From positions 496,001 to 560,000 of the forward strand of contig NC_021291.1 of the NCBI RefSeq assembly GCF_000319575.2: a DNA stretch of 64,000 nt, given 5' to 3'. The position numbers and the translations under genes were made by a program. Below, piece after piece: positions 49,205-60,464 of this stretch. The DNA is from Spiribacter salinus M19-40. GTDB lineage: Bacteria; Pseudomonadota; Gammaproteobacteria; Nitrococcales; Nitrococcaceae. Positions within the stretch are counted from its first letter, which is position 1; the number at the start of each line of letters is the position of its first letter. The notes beneath the pieces are model-generated. The model searched no databases. It saw only the letters and a list, made by a program, of their open reading frames with translations, and had not been told where the DNA came from.

Positions 49205-50503
49205 ATGCGCGCCGCGATCCTGTCTTTAACCCTGTTGCTGACCCCAGCCGCTGCGATGGCTGAGGTCGTCGTCGAAGCGATCAGGACGTGGCAGGGCCCT
49301 GAGCACACGCGGGTGGTGTTCGATCTCTCCGAGCCGGTGAGGCACGAGCTGTTCGTGCTCGACGACCCGGATCGGGCGGTTGTCGATCTGGCGAACACCC
49401 AGCTCAGCGATGAGCTCGTTGACGGGATTCGTAGCGAGGGGCCGATTGAGCGGGTGCGCACCGGTCAGCGCGACGATGGTGTCCGCATTGTTTTTGACCT
49501 GGATCGTGCGCTGAAGGCTGAGGGGTTCGCGGTTGCACCGAATAGCCAATACGGCGACCGGCTCGTCGTCGATCTACTAACGGGCGAGGGTTCAACCGAG
49601 GGTTTGCTTGTGCAACGGGAGCGCGAGCGGACACCGGTGAAGACCAGCAATGGGACGCCCCGGGGTGATTTTGTCGTGGCCATCGATGCCGGCCACGGGG
49701 GCGAAGATCCTGGCGCCATTGGCCCAGCCGGGACCTACGAAAAAGACATCGTGCTCAGTGTCGCCAAGCGACTGGCGCGGCGTGTTGATGCGGTGGACGG
49801 ATTGCGTCCAGTGCTCATCCGGGATGGTGACTACTATGTCGGGTTGCGTGACCGGACGCGCAAGGCGCGGGCGGCGAATGCTGATCTCTTTGTTTCACTT
49901 CATGCCGATGCCTTTACCGATCGACGGGTGAAAGGCTCCTCGGTCTTCGTTTTGTCGCGCAATGGTGCATCCAGTGAGATGGCGCGCATGCTCGCCCGTA
50001 GCGAAAATGCCGCCGATCGTATCGGCGGGGTGTCGCTAGGGGACAAGGATCCTCAGGTGGCCTCTGTTCTGGTCGATCTGTCTCGCGCGCACACCGTCGA
50101 GGAGAGTCTGGCCTTTGGCAAAGTAGTCAAATCCGAGCTCTCGGCGGTGGGCGACGTTCATGGAAAAGGCGTTGAGCAGGCGGGCTTTGCGGTGCTGAAA
50201 AGCCTCGATATGCCCTCGGTACTGGTCGAGCTTGCCTTTCTGTCCAATCCGGAAGAGGAGCGACGCTTGAAATCCGCGGATTATCAGCGCCAGCTGGCTG
50301 GCGGCATCCTCAATGGCATTCGTGAGTACGCCGGCAGCGAGCGCCCCGATCTTCGACTCGCCGGCGGCGAATACACGGTGGAACGCGGCGATACCCTATC
50401 GGAAATCGCGGCTCGCCACTCGGTGTCCGTGCAGTCTCTGCGAAGTGTGAATAACTTACCTGGCAATCAGTTGCACGCCGGGCGGACGCTGCAACTTCCC
50501 TGA
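49205..50503 (+). CDS. N-acetylmuramoyl-L-alanine amidase (AmiC/AmiB type) with LysM
   Basis: Periplasmic cell-separation amidase of 432 residues. The signal peptide covers 1-19 (ILSLTLLLTPAAAMAE). An N-terminal AMIN domain is at about 22-130. Amidase_3 is at about 155-375, with zinc ligands in VAIDAGHGGEDPGA (His, then Glu region EKD) and LFVSLHADAF, and the catalytic Glu in VLVELAFLSNPEEE. A LysM repeat closes the protein (YTVERGDTLSEIAARHSVSV). The unusual C-terminal LysM resembles AmiB of Pseudomonas and Vibrio. It lies upstream of mutL, as in many gammaproteobacteria. Confidence 0.93.
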   Translation: MRAAILSLTLLLTPAAAMAEVVVEAIRTWQGPEHTRVVFDLSEPVRHELFVLDDPDRAVVDLANTQLSDELVDGIRSEGPIERVRTGQRDDGVRIVFDLDRALKAEGFAVAPNSQYGDRLVVDLLTGEGSTEGLLVQRERERTPVKTSNGTPRGDFVVAIDAGHGGEDPGAIGPAGTYEKDIVLSVAKRLARRVDAVDGLRPVLIRDGDYYVGLRDRTRKARAANADLFVSLHADAFTDRRVKGSSVFVLSRNGASSEMARMLARSENAADRIGGVSLGDKDPQVASVLVDLSRAHTVEESLAFGKVVKSELSAVGDVHGKGVEQAGFAVLKSLDMPSVLVELAFLSNPEEERRLKSADYQRQLAGGILNGIREYAGSERPDLRLAGGEYTVERGDTLSEIAARHSVSVQSLRSVNNLPGNQLHAGRTLQLP

Positions 50504-50545
50504 TCGCGCGTTCACATCCCGGGCACCTGCCCGCATAATTGACGC

Positions 50546-52315
50546 ATGGCTATCCAGCGTCTACCCCCGGAACTCGTCAACCAGATCGCGGCGGGCGAGA
50601 TCATCGAGCGTCCCGCCTCGGTTCTCAAAGAGTTATTGGAAAACGCCCTCGATGCGGGTGCTCGGGCCATTCAGGTGGATCTGGAAGCGGGAGGTAAGTC
50701 CCTGATTCGGGTCCGTGACGACGGCCGCGGGATGACGCCCGACGATCTTGTGCTGGCGGTGGCGAGCCATGCGACGAGCAAAATTGGGTCACTGGACGAT
50801 CTGGAGCATATTGCAACGCTCGGCTTTCGCGGTGAGGCGCTCCCAAGCATTGCGTCAGTCGCCACAATGCGGGTCACTTCGCGTAGCGAGGAGGCGCCTC
50901 ATGGCCATGTGCTGACGGTGGCAGCGGAGGCTGAGCTTGCGCCGGCGCCGCATCCGGTCGGCACAACGGTTGAAGTTCGTGATCTGTTTCATCAGGTGCC
51001 GGCTCGGCGCAAATTTTTGCGTACTGAGCGCACGGAGCTACGACACCTTCAGGAATTGGTCCGGCGGGTCGCGCTGGGGCGCCCGGAGGTGGGGTTCCAG
51101 CTCACCCATAATGGCCGGGCCTTGATGCAGCTGCCCGCGCTGCCCGCTGAGGCGGCTGGGCAGCGGGTGACCGCCATGATGGGGGAGGGGTTTACTGACG
51201 CGGCCCTACAGCTCGATGCCGAGGGTGCGGGGATGCGCTTGAGCGGCTGGCTCGGCCTGCCAACCGCCTCCCGCGGGCAACCCGATCTGCAGTATATCTA
51301 TCTCAATGGCCGCATGATCCGGGATCGGCTGGTAACGCAGGCCCTTCGCCGGGCGTACGCCGATGTGCTGTTCAAGGACCGCTTCCCGGCCTATCTGCTG
51401 CATCTTCAGATCGATCCCGCCCAGGTGGATGTGAATGTCCATCCGACCAAGCATGAAGTCCGGTTCCGCGAGAGTGGGCTCGTGTTTGATTTCATTCAGC
51501 GTCAGGTCGCGCAGGCACTCGCGCACGGCGGTGCAGCGGCACCGATGGACGGCGATGGCAGCCACGCTCCGGTCAGCACTCCCGAGGCCACACCGACGGT
51601 GTCATTCGCCTCCTCGGGCCCCTCGAGTTACTCAGGCCGGCTTGCTCTGGGGGCCCCGGCACCGCCGCCCACCTCACCAGGCTCCGCGTTACCCCTGGCT
51701 GAGGCCGAGCGGGTGTATGGCCAGGCACACGCGTCGCGCCTGGGTCAGGCCATCGCTCAGATCCATGGTGTTTACATTCTGGCGGAATCGGCCAATGGAC
51801 TTGTGCTGGTTGATATGCACGCAGCCCATGAGCGCATCGTCTATGAGCGGCTGAAGGCACAGTATGCGAGCGCCGAGATTGCCCGCCAGCCGTTGCTGGT
51901 GCCCGTGCCGGTCACCGTGACGCCCGCCGAGGCCGACCGCGCGGAAGACGGTCAGGCGGTATTGGCGGAGGTGGGTCTGGAGGTTGATCGCGCAGGCCCC
52001 GAGCAATTGCGTGTGCGTGCGGTGCCGGCGTTACTGACTGATGCCGATCCGGAGGCCCTGCTTCGGGATGTCCTCGGTGAGCTTGAGCAGGGTAGCGCGG
52101 GTCACGTGGTGGAAGGTCGGGTCGCGCAGTTGCTCGGCACCATGGGTTGTCATGGGTCGGTTCGTGCGAACCGGCGTCTGACATTGGCTGAGCAGACCGC
52201 TTTGCTGCGGGAAATGGAGCAAACGCCGAACATCGATCAATGTAATCACGGACGGCCCACCTGGGTAGAGCTGGGCATGGCGGATCTTGATCGGCTCTTT
52301 TTGCGAGGGCGCTGA
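50546..52315 (+). CDS. mutL: DNA mismatch repair protein MutL
   Basis: 589-residue GHKL ATPase of mismatch repair. The N-terminal ATPase has [11 protein letters not shown] (motif I), RVRDDGRGM (motif II) and [15 protein letters not shown] (motif III). A Pro/Ser/Ala-rich linker covers about 335-395. The C-terminal domain has [12 protein letters not shown] at 423-434, a close match to the endonuclease metal motif DQHA(x)2E(x)4E, plus CNHGRPTW near the end. This points to a nicking MutL of the MutH-independent kind, unlike E. coli. It ends in a one-base TGATG overlap with miaA. Confidence 0.95.
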   Translation: MAIQRLPPELVNQIAAGEIIERPASVLKELLENALDAGARAIQVDLEAGGKSLIRVRDDGRGMTPDDLVLAVASHATSKIGSLDDLEHIATLGFRGEALPSIASVATMRVTSRSEEAPHGHVLTVAAEAELAPAPHPVGTTVEVRDLFHQVPARRKFLRTERTELRHLQELVRRVALGRPEVGFQLTHNGRALMQLPALPAEAAGQRVTAMMGEGFTDAALQLDAEGAGMRLSGWLGLPTASRGQPDLQYIYLNGRMIRDRLVTQALRRAYADVLFKDRFPAYLLHLQIDPAQVDVNVHPTKHEVRFRESGLVFDFIQRQVAQALAHGGAAAPMDGDGSHAPVSTPEATPTVSFASSGPSSYSGRLALGAPAPPPTSPGSALPLAEAERVYGQAHASRLGQAIAQIHGVYILAESANGLVLVDMHAAHERIVYERLKAQYASAEIARQPLLVPVPVTVTPAEADRAEDGQAVLAEVGLEVDRAGPEQLRVRAVPALLTDADPEALLRDVLGELEQGSAGHVVEGRVAQLLGTMGCHGSVRANRRLTLAEQTALLREMEQTPNIDQCNHGRPTWVELGMADLDRLFLRGR

Positions 52316-53265
52316 TGCCGCGGCAGGACGATCTACCGGCGGTGATTTGCTTGATGGGCCCAACGGCGACCGGCAAGACGGACCTGGCCCTTGATCTTCA
52401 TGCGCGTAGCTCATCCCGCCTGGATATCATCAGTGTGGACTCTGCGATGGTGTATCGGGGAATGGATATCGGAACGGCGAAGCCGGATCCTGCGGTCAGG
52501 GCACGCGTACCCCATGCGCTGGTGGATATTCGCGATCCGGCCGAAGCCTATTCGGCCGCGGATTTTGCCAGCGATGCCCGAGCCTTGATTGCCGATTCCC
52601 GAGCCGCGGGTCGTATTCCGCTTCTGGTGGGCGGGACCATGCTGTATTACCGGGCCCTGTTGCAGGGCTTCTCATCGCTGCCCGCCGCCGATCCGGCTTT
52701 TCGGGCCGCGCTGGAGGCAGAGGCCGCGCAGAAGGGTTGGCCTGCCTTGCATGAGCGACTGGGCGCAGTGGACCCGGTCATCGCCGAGCGGCTGCATCCA
52801 AATGACGCCCAGCGTATCCAGCGTGCCCTTGAGGTCTATCAGCTAACCGGCCGCCCGCTGGGTGAGCAGCAAATCGGCTCGGCAACGGAACCCTTGCCGG
52901 GCCCGGTAGTCCGAGTAGGTATTGCGCCTGAGCGCCGGGATTGGCTACATGATCGAATTGCCCGGCGCTTTGCCGCCATGATGGATGGTGGCCTGGTTGA
53001 GGAAGTCGCAGCGTTGCGAGCACGCGGTGACTTGCACCGTGATTTGCCGGCCATGCGGGCCGTGGGCTACCGCCAAGTCTGGGACTGGCTGGAGGGCAAC
53101 CTGCCTGAGGATGACGTGATCTACCGCGGCGTGGTCGCCACCCGGCAGTTTGCCCGTCGGCAGTTAACGTGGCTTCGGCGGGAGACCGGGATTCGCTGGG
53201 TGAGCGCTGATGATGCCGCAGTGCAAAACACGCTTAGGGCTCAACTGGCTGACGTGATAGATTGA
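52315..53265 (+). CDS. miaA: tRNA dimethylallyltransferase
   Basis: Adds the isopentenyl group to A37 of UNN-reading tRNAs. It has 316 residues. The P-loop [12 protein letters not shown] is near the N-terminus. [33 protein letters not shown] and the [16 protein letters not shown] segment are family blocks, and [15 protein letters not shown] follows. Between mutL and hfq it holds the classic position. Confidence 0.95.
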   Translation: MPRQDDLPAVICLMGPTATGKTDLALDLHARSSSRLDIISVDSAMVYRGMDIGTAKPDPAVRARVPHALVDIRDPAEAYSAADFASDARALIADSRAAGRIPLLVGGTMLYYRALLQGFSSLPAADPAFRAALEAEAAQKGWPALHERLGAVDPVIAERLHPNDAQRIQRALEVYQLTGRPLGEQQIGSATEPLPGPVVRVGIAPERRDWLHDRIARRFAAMMDGGLVEEVAALRARGDLHRDLPAMRAVGYRQVWDWLEGNLPEDDVIYRGVVATRQFARRQLTWLRRETGIRWVSADDAAVQNTLRAQLADVID

Positions 53266-53319
53266 ATCGAAGGCAACGCACAAGAAAAATCGCCAAAGCG
53301 ATCAAGGAGTCTCGACGGC

Positions 53320-53571
53320 ATGTCGAAGGGGCAGTCATTGCAGGAACCATTTCTTAACGCACTTCGCAAAGAGAAAGTGCCGGTGTCCATTTACCTGGTA
53401 AACGGGATCAAACTGCAGGGGCAGGTGGATTCCTTCGACCAGTTCGTGATTCTGCTGCGCAATTCCATTAGTCAGATGGTATACAAGCACGCGATTTCAA
53501 CGATCGTGCCGTCTCGTAATGTCAGCACGCTGCTGCAGGAGGAGCGGAATCCCGAAGCCGAGGACGAATGA
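53320..53571 (+). CDS. hfq: RNA chaperone Hfq
   Basis: Hexameric Sm-like protein pairing sRNAs with mRNAs. It has 83 residues. The Sm1 motif is [21 protein letters not shown] and the Sm2 motif is VYKHAIST. Proximal-face Gln8 is in SLQEPFLN. The C-terminal tail is short and acidic ([10 protein letters not shown]). CAAGGAG at 53303-53309 is the ribosome site. The stop TGA overlaps an ATG (53568) that would be the natural start of hflX but is out of frame with it. Confidence 0.98.
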   Translation: MSKGQSLQEPFLNALRKEKVPVSIYLVNGIKLQGQVDSFDQFVILLRNSISQMVYKHAISTIVPSRNVSTLLQEERNPEAEDE

Positions 53572-54922
53572 GCCAACGGCCCCCGTAGAGACCGCGCCGG
53601 CCCAGCTTTTTGAGCGGCCTGGCGGCGGAGAGCGGGCGTTGCTGGTTCAGATTGATGATGGCTTTCTGGATGCCGATGAGGCGCTGCGGGAGTTTGAGGC
53701 GCTGGCCGTCTCTGCCGGGGCCGACGTCTGCGGTTATCAAACCGGTCGAGGTCGGCGGCCGGATGCCAAGACCTACCTTGGCCCCGGGAAGGTGGCTGAA
53801 CTCCAGGCCCTAAAGAGCGCCGAGCAGGCTGATCTGGTCCTCATCAACCATCCGCTCTCTCCGGTCCAGGAGCGTAATCTCGAGCGTGAATTACAATGTC
53901 GGGTCCTCGACCGAACGGGCCTGATTCTGGATATTTTTGCTCAGCGGGCGCGCTCGCATGAGGGCAAGCTACAGGTTGAGCTCGCGCAGCTCCGCCATAT
54001 CGCCAGTCGACTCGTCCGCGGGTGGTCTCATCTGGAGCGCCAGAAGGGCGGCATCGGCCTGCGGGGGCCTGGTGAAACGCAGCTTGAGATGGACCGGCGC
54101 ATGCTTGGTGTGCGCATCAAACAGCTTGAGCGCCGGCTCGGGCGGGTAAGGCAGCAGCGGGACCAGGGGCGCCAGGCCCGCCGACGCAAGGATTTGCCGG
54201 CCGTGTCAATGGTGGGTTACACCAATGCGGGCAAGTCCACGCTGTTTAATCGGGTCGCTGGCTCGCAGGTGTATTCCGCTAATCAGCTGTTCGCCACGCT
54301 CGATACCACAATGCGGCGGATTGAGCTCTCGGGCGGCGAGGCGGCGGTGATCGCCGATACCGTGGGCTTTATTCGTGATTTGCCACCGCAACTGGTCGCC
54401 GCATTCCGATCCACTCTGGAAGAGGTGGTCGAGGCGCAATTGCTGGTCCATGTGATCGATGCCTCGGATCCGCTGCGCGAGGATAATGCGCGCGAGGTGA
54501 ATTCGGTTCTCGACGCGTTGGGGGCCGACGCTGTACCGCAGCTGCTGGTTTACAACAAGATTGACTTACGGGGTCTTGCACCGCGCCTCGAGCGCGACGA
54601 TGAGGGCGTTGCTCGGGCGGTGTGGCTGTCGGCCGCCACCAATGAAGGGCTGGACCTGCTGCGCGAGGCGATCGCTGAGCGCGTGGCCGTCGAACAGGCA
54701 AAAGGCGTGATCGAGTTGAGCCCGGCGGAGGGCCGCTTGCGCGCGAAGTTCTACGCCCTCGGCGATGTCCTTGAAGAGGAATACACCGAGGCGGGCCATG
54801 TGCGGCTGACCGTTGAGATGCCGCAGCGGGCGTTAAATCGCCTTTATCGACACGAGGGCCTTGAGGCCGAGTGGGTGCCGCTATCGTCCAGCGCCTTGCC
54901 GGCAGGGCGCGTGGCTCATTAG
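53519..54922 (+). CDS. hflX: GTPase HflX (start disrupted or frameshifted)
   Basis: Ribosome-associated GTPase that splits stalled 70S ribosomes. The conserved protein runs from about 53610 ([16 protein letters not shown]) with the HflX domain ([46 protein letters not shown]), then the G domain ([18 protein letters not shown]). The frame is open back to ATG 53519 inside hfq, which has no ribosome site. ATG 53568, with GAGG upstream and overlapping the hfq stop, reads six codons to TAG. One extra C in the five-C run 53580-53584 would join it to the HflX frame. The bounds given are the open frame, so the true start is uncertain. Confidence 0.85.
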   Translation: MSARCCRRSGIPKPRTNEPTAPVETAPAQLFERPGGGERALLVQIDDGFLDADEALREFEALAVSAGADVCGYQTGRGRRPDAKTYLGPGKVAELQALKSAEQADLVLINHPLSPVQERNLERELQCRVLDRTGLILDIFAQRARSHEGKLQVELAQLRHIASRLVRGWSHLERQKGGIGLRGPGETQLEMDRRMLGVRIKQLERRLGRVRQQRDQGRQARRRKDLPAVSMVGYTNAGKSTLFNRVAGSQVYSANQLFATLDTTMRRIELSGGEAAVIADTVGFIRDLPPQLVAAFRSTLEEVVEAQLLVHVIDASDPLREDNAREVNSVLDALGADAVPQLLVYNKIDLRGLAPRLERDDEGVARAVWLSAATNEGLDLLREAIAERVAVEQAKGVIELSPAEGRLRAKFYALGDVLEEEYTEAGHVRLTVEMPQRALNRLYRHEGLEAEWVPLSSSALPAGRVAH

Positions 54923-54929
54923 AATCATG

Positions 54930-54959
54930 CGGCTGATGCGACAGAATGAGCATCAGTCG
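54930..54959 (+). terminator. Hairpin between hflX and hflK, possible weak terminator or processing site
   Basis: CGGCTGATGC (54930-54939) pairs with GCATCAGTCG (54950-54959), ten base pairs with one G-U, around a 10-base loop. It is followed by AATTTCAT, a poor T-tract. It may lower read-through or mark an mRNA end between hflX and hflKC. Confidence 0.4.
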
Positions 54960-55020
54960 AATTTCATCGCCGGCGGGGCAGCTGTCACACCGGTATTACT
55001 CCGAGACTGGAGAGAATTGC

Positions 55021-56262
55021 ATGGCCTGGAATGAACCCGGTGGTGGCAACCGCGACCCATGGAGCGGCGGCGGAAGCGGGGGTAACGGCGGCAAACAAGG
55101 CCCGCCCGACCTCGATGAAGCGATCCGTAAAGTCCGATCCCGTATTGAGGGTCTGTTCGGTGGAAGCGGCGGCCGCAGCAGTGGTGGGAGCAGTCGGAGT
55201 GGTGGCGATGGGCCGAAGGGGCCGTCCAAAAAGGGCATCGGCATCATCGTCGGGCTGGTGCTTGCCGGTTGGGCCCTCTCGGGCATCTACATCGTTGACG
55301 AGGGGACGCGAGGCGTTGTGACGCGGTTTGGCGCGTATCACAGCACGGCGATGCCCGGGCCGCACTGGCACGTTCCGTATCCAGTCGACTCGGTGGAAGT
55401 GGTCGATGTGTCGTCCCGTCGGCGTATTACGGTGGGTTATCAGGCGACATCGCCCCAGCAGACCCGGGCCGTTCTGGACGAGGCATTGATGCTGACTGAG
55501 GACGAGAACATCGTGAATGTTCAGCTCGCGGTGCAGTATCAGGTCTCGGATGCGGCGGATTTCATATTCAACTTCGTTAATCCTCAGCAAACGTTGAAAG
55601 AGCTCACGGAGAGCGCGCTGCGCGAAGTCGTGGGTAAGCGGGCCATGGATTTCGTGCTCACACAGGGCCGGGCGGAGGTTGCCCAGTCCACCCGCGATCT
55701 GATCAATGAGGCGTTGCGGGTGTACGAGCCTGGTATCGAGGTGCTCGAGGTCGTCATCCAGGACGTCCAGCCACCCGAGCAGGTGCAGGACGCCTTCGAG
55801 GATGCCATCAAGGCGCGTGAGGACCGTGAGCGTGTGATCAATCAGGCACAGGCCTATCGCAACGAGGTCATTCCGCGGGCTGAGGGTGAGGCTGCCCGAG
55901 TTCGGGAAGAGGCTGGCGCGTACGTAGCGCAGATTGTCCAGCGCGCCGAGGGTGAAGCCAGTCGTTTTTCTCAGCAATTGGCCGAGTATGCCAAGGCCCC
56001 GGGTGTGACGCGGGATCGGCTGTATATCGACACCATGGAGCGGGTCCTGCAGCGCAGCGGCAAGGTGCTGATCGATGTGGAATCCAGCCAGCCGTTGATG
56101 TACCTCCCGCTCGATCGAATGATGCGTAACGCCAATACTCAGGGTTCCACTGGCAATGCCGATGGCCCAAGCAGTAGCGGTGAAACGGCTCAGAATTCTT
56201 CATCGAGCGGCTCTTCGAGCAGCTCGTCCAGCCGTCAGCTGCGGATGCGGGAGACACGCTGA
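55021..56262 (+). CDS. hflK: FtsH protease modulator HflK
   Basis: SPFH-family inner-membrane protein that forms the HflKC cage around FtsH and controls membrane-protein proteolysis. It has 413 residues from ATG 55021, supported by GGAGAG at 55009-55014. It shows a Gly/Asn-rich N-terminus (WNEPGGGNRDPWSGG), one transmembrane helix near 78-98 (GIGIIVGLVLAGWALSGIYI), and the SPFH domain with TEDENIVNVQLAVQYQV. Charged coiled-coil and a Ser-rich tail end the protein. It abuts hflC (one-base overlap). Confidence 0.95.
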   Translation: MAWNEPGGGNRDPWSGGGSGGNGGKQGPPDLDEAIRKVRSRIEGLFGGSGGRSSGGSSRSGGDGPKGPSKKGIGIIVGLVLAGWALSGIYIVDEGTRGVVTRFGAYHSTAMPGPHWHVPYPVDSVEVVDVSSRRRITVGYQATSPQQTRAVLDEALMLTEDENIVNVQLAVQYQVSDAADFIFNFVNPQQTLKELTESALREVVGKRAMDFVLTQGRAEVAQSTRDLINEALRVYEPGIEVLEVVIQDVQPPEQVQDAFEDAIKAREDRERVINQAQAYRNEVIPRAEGEAARVREEAGAYVAQIVQRAEGEASRFSQQLAEYAKAPGVTRDRLYIDTMERVLQRSGKVLIDVESSQPLMYLPLDRMMRNANTQGSTGNADGPSSSGETAQNSSSSGSSSSSSSRQLRMRETR

Positions 56263-57134
56263 TGAATCGTATTTCTACTCTGGGTGCCGTTATCTTGGTG
56301 CTGCTCATCGTTGGCATCACCTTCGGGACCTTCACTGTCCATGAGACACAGCGAGCGCTGAAGTTCCGGCTGGGTGAGGTCGTCAATGTCGACTTTGAGC
56401 CAGGCCTGTACTTTCAGATTCCCTTCGTTAACAACGTCCGCAAGGTTGATGCGCGGGTGCAGACCCTCGATGAGGATCCACAACGGTTTCTGACCAGTGA
56501 GCAGAAAAACGTGATCGTCGATGCGTTCGTGAAATGGCGGGTCGATGACGTGGAGCAGTACTACGTCACCGTGCAGGCCAACCCAACCCGGGCGAACCTT
56601 CGGCTCTCGGAGATCATCCGTGACGGGCTGCGTAACGAGTTCGGTAAGCGCACGGTGCAGGATGTGATCTCGGGTGATCGCGCTGAGATTATGAACATCC
56701 TGACAGAGGATGCCCTTGAGGCGGGCCGCTCCCTCGGCATTGAAGTGGTGGATGTGCGCATTCAGCGCGTGGATTTGCCAGAGGGCGTAAGTGAGTCGGT
56801 CTTTAATCGCATGGTCGCCGCGCGTGAGCGGGTCGCCCGTGAGTTCCGTGCTGAGGGTCAGGAAGAGGCTGAGCGCATCCGGTCTGCCGCTGACCGGCGG
56901 CGTTCGGAGATTCTTGCCGAAGCCCGGCGTGATGCAGAGGAGCTTCGCGGTAGCGCGGATGCGGACGCGACGGCGATCTACGCCAATGCCTACGAGGCGG
57001 ACGAAGAGTTCTACCGGTTCTACCGAAGCCTGAACGCTTACGAGAGTGCTTTCCAGGACGAAGACGATGTCATGGTGCTCTCACCGGATTCGGACTTTTT
57101 CCGATATTTCGACCAAGGTGGTCCGCAGGACTGA
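56262..57134 (+). CDS. hflC: FtsH protease modulator HflC
   Basis: Partner of HflK, 290 residues. An N-terminal transmembrane helix (LGAVILVLLIVGITFGTFTV) is followed by an SPFH domain (ETQRALKFRLGEV, EDPQRFLTSEQKNVIVDAFVKWRV). A charged coiled-coil and helical tail comes next, with YRSLNAYESAF and ending in SDFFRYFDQ, typical of HflC. The ATG overlaps the hflK stop by one base. Confidence 0.95.
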   Translation: MNRISTLGAVILVLLIVGITFGTFTVHETQRALKFRLGEVVNVDFEPGLYFQIPFVNNVRKVDARVQTLDEDPQRFLTSEQKNVIVDAFVKWRVDDVEQYYVTVQANPTRANLRLSEIIRDGLRNEFGKRTVQDVISGDRAEIMNILTEDALEAGRSLGIEVVDVRIQRVDLPEGVSESVFNRMVAARERVAREFRAEGQEEAERIRSAADRRRSEILAEARRDAEELRGSADADATAIYANAYEADEEFYRFYRSLNAYESAFQDEDDVMVLSPDSDFFRYFDQGGPQD

Positions 57135-57144
57135 CTTGAACCTG

Positions 57145-57184
57145 GGCCCGGGGCGAGGTGCTGAAAGGCGTCGCGTCCCGGGCC
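57145..57184 (+). terminator. GC-rich hairpin between hflC and the DUF2065 gene
   Basis: GGCCCGGG (57145-57152) and CCCGGGCC (57177-57184) form an eight-base-pair stem, with GCGA/TCGC able to extend inside it. TCCTTTCG follows, not a true T-tract. It could slow transcription or stabilise the upstream mRNA; termination is uncertain. Confidence 0.35.
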
Positions 57185-57206
57185 TCCTTTCGTCAGTGGG
57201 GCTGTC

Positions 57207-57392
57207 ATGACGCAGGATTTGGTTACAGCACTGGCGCTGGTGCTGATTATCGAGGGTATTTTACCCTTCTTGAGCCCGCGAACCCTGCGAAAAGCGCTAT
57301 TCTCCATTGTTCAGAATAACGATCGTCGCCTTCGATACGGAGGCATGGTGAGCATGGCGGCTGGTCTGCTGCTGCTCTATTGGGTGCGCTGA
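57207..57392 (+). CDS. DUF2065 small membrane protein
   Basis: 61-residue protein with two transmembrane helices (LVTALALVLIIEGILPFL and GGMVSMAAGLLLLYWV) joined by a basic loop (SPRTLRKALFSIVQNNDRRLR). This is the YjeT/DUF2065 pattern, and its place after hflC and before hisZ/purA is typical. Function is unknown. The stop is immediately followed by the hisZ ribosome site. Confidence 0.87.
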   Translation: MTQDLVTALALVLIIEGILPFLSPRTLRKALFSIVQNNDRRLRYGGMVSMAAGLLLLYWVR

Positions 57393-57403
57393 AGGAGTTG
57401 GGG

Positions 57404-59928
<2,525 letters not shown>

Positions 59929-60047
59929 GTTCCTTACTGTCCTGTCATAACGCATGTCCTCTGAGCGAGTGAGGACTTGTCGCCAGCTTTTTTTGGCGTC
60001 ACTCTTTTCGAGTAGTCAGAAAAAGTGAGTTTATGTGAGGGATAGCA
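59929..60047. other. purA-bactofilin intergenic region with stacked small hairpins
   Basis: This 119-base gap holds GTCCTC/GAGGAC (59956-59961, 59971-59976), CGCCA/TGGCG around a loop with seven T (59981-59998), and ACTC/GAGT (60001-60013). None is a textbook intrinsic terminator because the T-run lies in a loop. The gap must separate purA from the bactofilin operon and supply its promoter, but I could not assign a clear -35/-10. Confidence 0.3.
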
Positions 60048-60464
60048 ATGGACTCGTCAGATAAAAATGATTTGATCGTCGGTGAGGGTGTGCGCCTGGT
60101 CGGCGAGGTGCACGCCCCCGGACTGCTTCGGCTGCACGGGACCATCGAGGGCGATGTGCGAGGTGATGACGTTCGTGTCGGGCCGGGCGGACGGATCGAA
60201 GGCAGTCTCGATGGCCGCAACGTCGACCTTGAGGGGCATGTTAGCGAGCGCATCGTTGCAAAGACGCTGGCGCTACGCTCGAGTGCGTCCGTTAGCGGCT
60301 CGGTCGAGTACGAGACGCTGGAGATCGAGGCGGGGGCGCAGATCGAGGGTACGCTCAACAAAGCCGAGCCCCGAGAGACCACCCATGCTGACGGCTCCCT
60401 GGCCTATCTCACCGCTGTTCAGGATCGCTCGGAGGAAGTGACCTCGGGTGAGCAGGATGGCTAA
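60048..60464 (+). CDS. Bactofilin (polymer-forming cytoskeletal protein), first copy
   Basis: Bactofilins self-assemble into filaments that position cell-wall enzymes. It has 138 residues. The right-handed beta-helix core (about 10-105) shows regular short repeats with Gly turns (LIVGEGVRLVGEV, LHGTIEGDV, RIEGSLDG, VSGSVEYETLEIEAGAQIEGTL). A polar C-terminal tail follows. There is no transmembrane helix. The stop overlaps the start of an M23 peptidase gene; a second bactofilin follows that. This pairing suggests a morphogenesis module. Confidence 0.9.
   Translation: MDSSDKNDLIVGEGVRLVGEVHAPGLLRLHGTIEGDVRGDDVRVGPGGRIEGSLDGRNVDLEGHVSERIVAKTLALRSSASVSGSVEYETLEIEAGAQIEGTLNKAEPRETTHADGSLAYLTAVQDRSEEVTSGEQDG

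Noticed and set aside
57145-57184. Calling the hflC/DUF2065 hairpin a definite terminator.
   Set aside because: The stem is strong but no T-tract follows, and DUF2065 appears to belong with the operon.
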